Of a DNA stretch of 64,000 nt, positions 63,911 through 64,000 are shown piece by piece (positions within the stretch are counted from its first letter, which is position 1; each line of letters opens with the position of its first letter). Source of the stretch: Brachyspira murdochii DSM 12563 (lineage in GTDB: Bacteria; Spirochaetota; Brachyspiria; Brachyspirales; Brachyspiraceae); contig NC_014150.1 in NCBI RefSeq assembly GCF_000092845.1, forward strand, positions 1,884,919 to 1,948,918. The letters are read 5' to 3'. A program made the translations under genes and the position numbers. The notes beneath the pieces are model-generated. The model saw only the letters and a list, made by a program, of their open reading frames with translations. It was not told the DNA's origin and made no database searches.

Positions 63911-64000
63911 CTAATTATTTACCGTAATAGTTTCTATTTCCCATAAACCTTGTCTTTCTTTTTTTATAGTTTTATTTCCCTGTTTTATTTCAGATGAAGA
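63911..64000 (-). CDS. Partial tail gene cut by the window edge
   Basis: The last 29 codons of an open frame on the minus strand (ending QGLWEIETITVNN then TAG), truncated by the window end. It precedes the tape measure gene, where tail assembly chaperone or tail-tube genes usually lie. The identity cannot be told. Confidence 0.5.
   Translation of the reverse strand, partial: SSSEIKQGNKTIKKERQGLWEIETITVNN

Noticed and set aside
49279-64000. Assignment to VSH-1, the known Brachyspira gene-transfer agent
   Set aside because: An integrase is present, and I cannot match the genes to VSH-1 proteins from memory, so I call it only a prophage.

Overview
The window is a very AT-rich bacterial chromosome segment that I assign to the spirochaete genus Brachyspira. 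Three things support this: the 16S rRNA at 27.5-29.1 kb, which stands alone without 23S or 5S behind it, as known for Brachyspira; a tlyC haemolysin-family gene; and the many tetratricopeptide-repeat proteins. I cannot name the species. Genes sit on both strands in short operons, and several chromosomal promoters match TTGACA/TATAAT closely.

Region 1 (0-13 kb): rseP-type site-2 protease; a two-domain radical SAM protein (TIGR03960/DUF2344 type); a small DUF2314-like protein; a TPR protein; an iron-alcohol-dehydrogenase homologue that has lost all its metal ligands; an RNase H-fold exonuclease; cysS; a secreted protein followed by an unlisted 31-codon gene; and a three-gene cluster of alcohol-acetyltransferase-like protein, zinc-ribbon membrane protein and alpha/beta hydrolase.

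Region 2 (13-27 kb): yebC-ruvC; an intergenic stretch with a long imperfect palindrome; mnmG; a 764-residue TPR protein; a secreted protein; tRNA-Thr(CGT); a variant HD-GYP protein; a YkgJ-type cysteine-cluster protein; and a two-gene unit of a winged-helix protein and a repeat-rich membrane protein ending in a LysM-like domain.

Region 3 (27-48 kb): 16S rRNA with promoter, boxA-like site and a long processing stem; cupin-prmC; a HAD hydrolase; galE; a GerMN-domain protein with an Asn-rich linker; neuB-type synthase; tRNA-Thr(TGT); a FtsX/MacB-type ABC exporter; coaBC; then the phoH-pgpH-ybeY-tlyC operon and a membrane-anchored protein with a possible Mrr-like nuclease fold. phoH has no ATG/GTG/TTG codon for its N-terminal domain and appears to start at ATT or ATA.

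Region 4 (48-64 kb): a junction with inverted repeats, a possible broken gene and five tandem 23-bp repeats, then a prophage entirely on the minus strand that runs off the right edge. It carries a tyrosine integrase, small membrane proteins, tail-fibre and tail genes, a lysis cassette (GH19 endolysin, membrane-anchored coiled coil, and an Rz/Rz1-like spanin pair with Rz1 embedded in Rz), a zinc-knuckle sigma-like regulator and a TP901-type tape measure protein. Two near-identical terminator-like hairpins punctuate the module.

The most unusual items are the non-canonical phoH start, the pseudoenzyme ADH, the embedded spanin genes, the dispersed palindromic and diverged intergenic repeats, and the tandem-repeat block beside the integrase. 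I found no CRISPR array and no clear new defence system.
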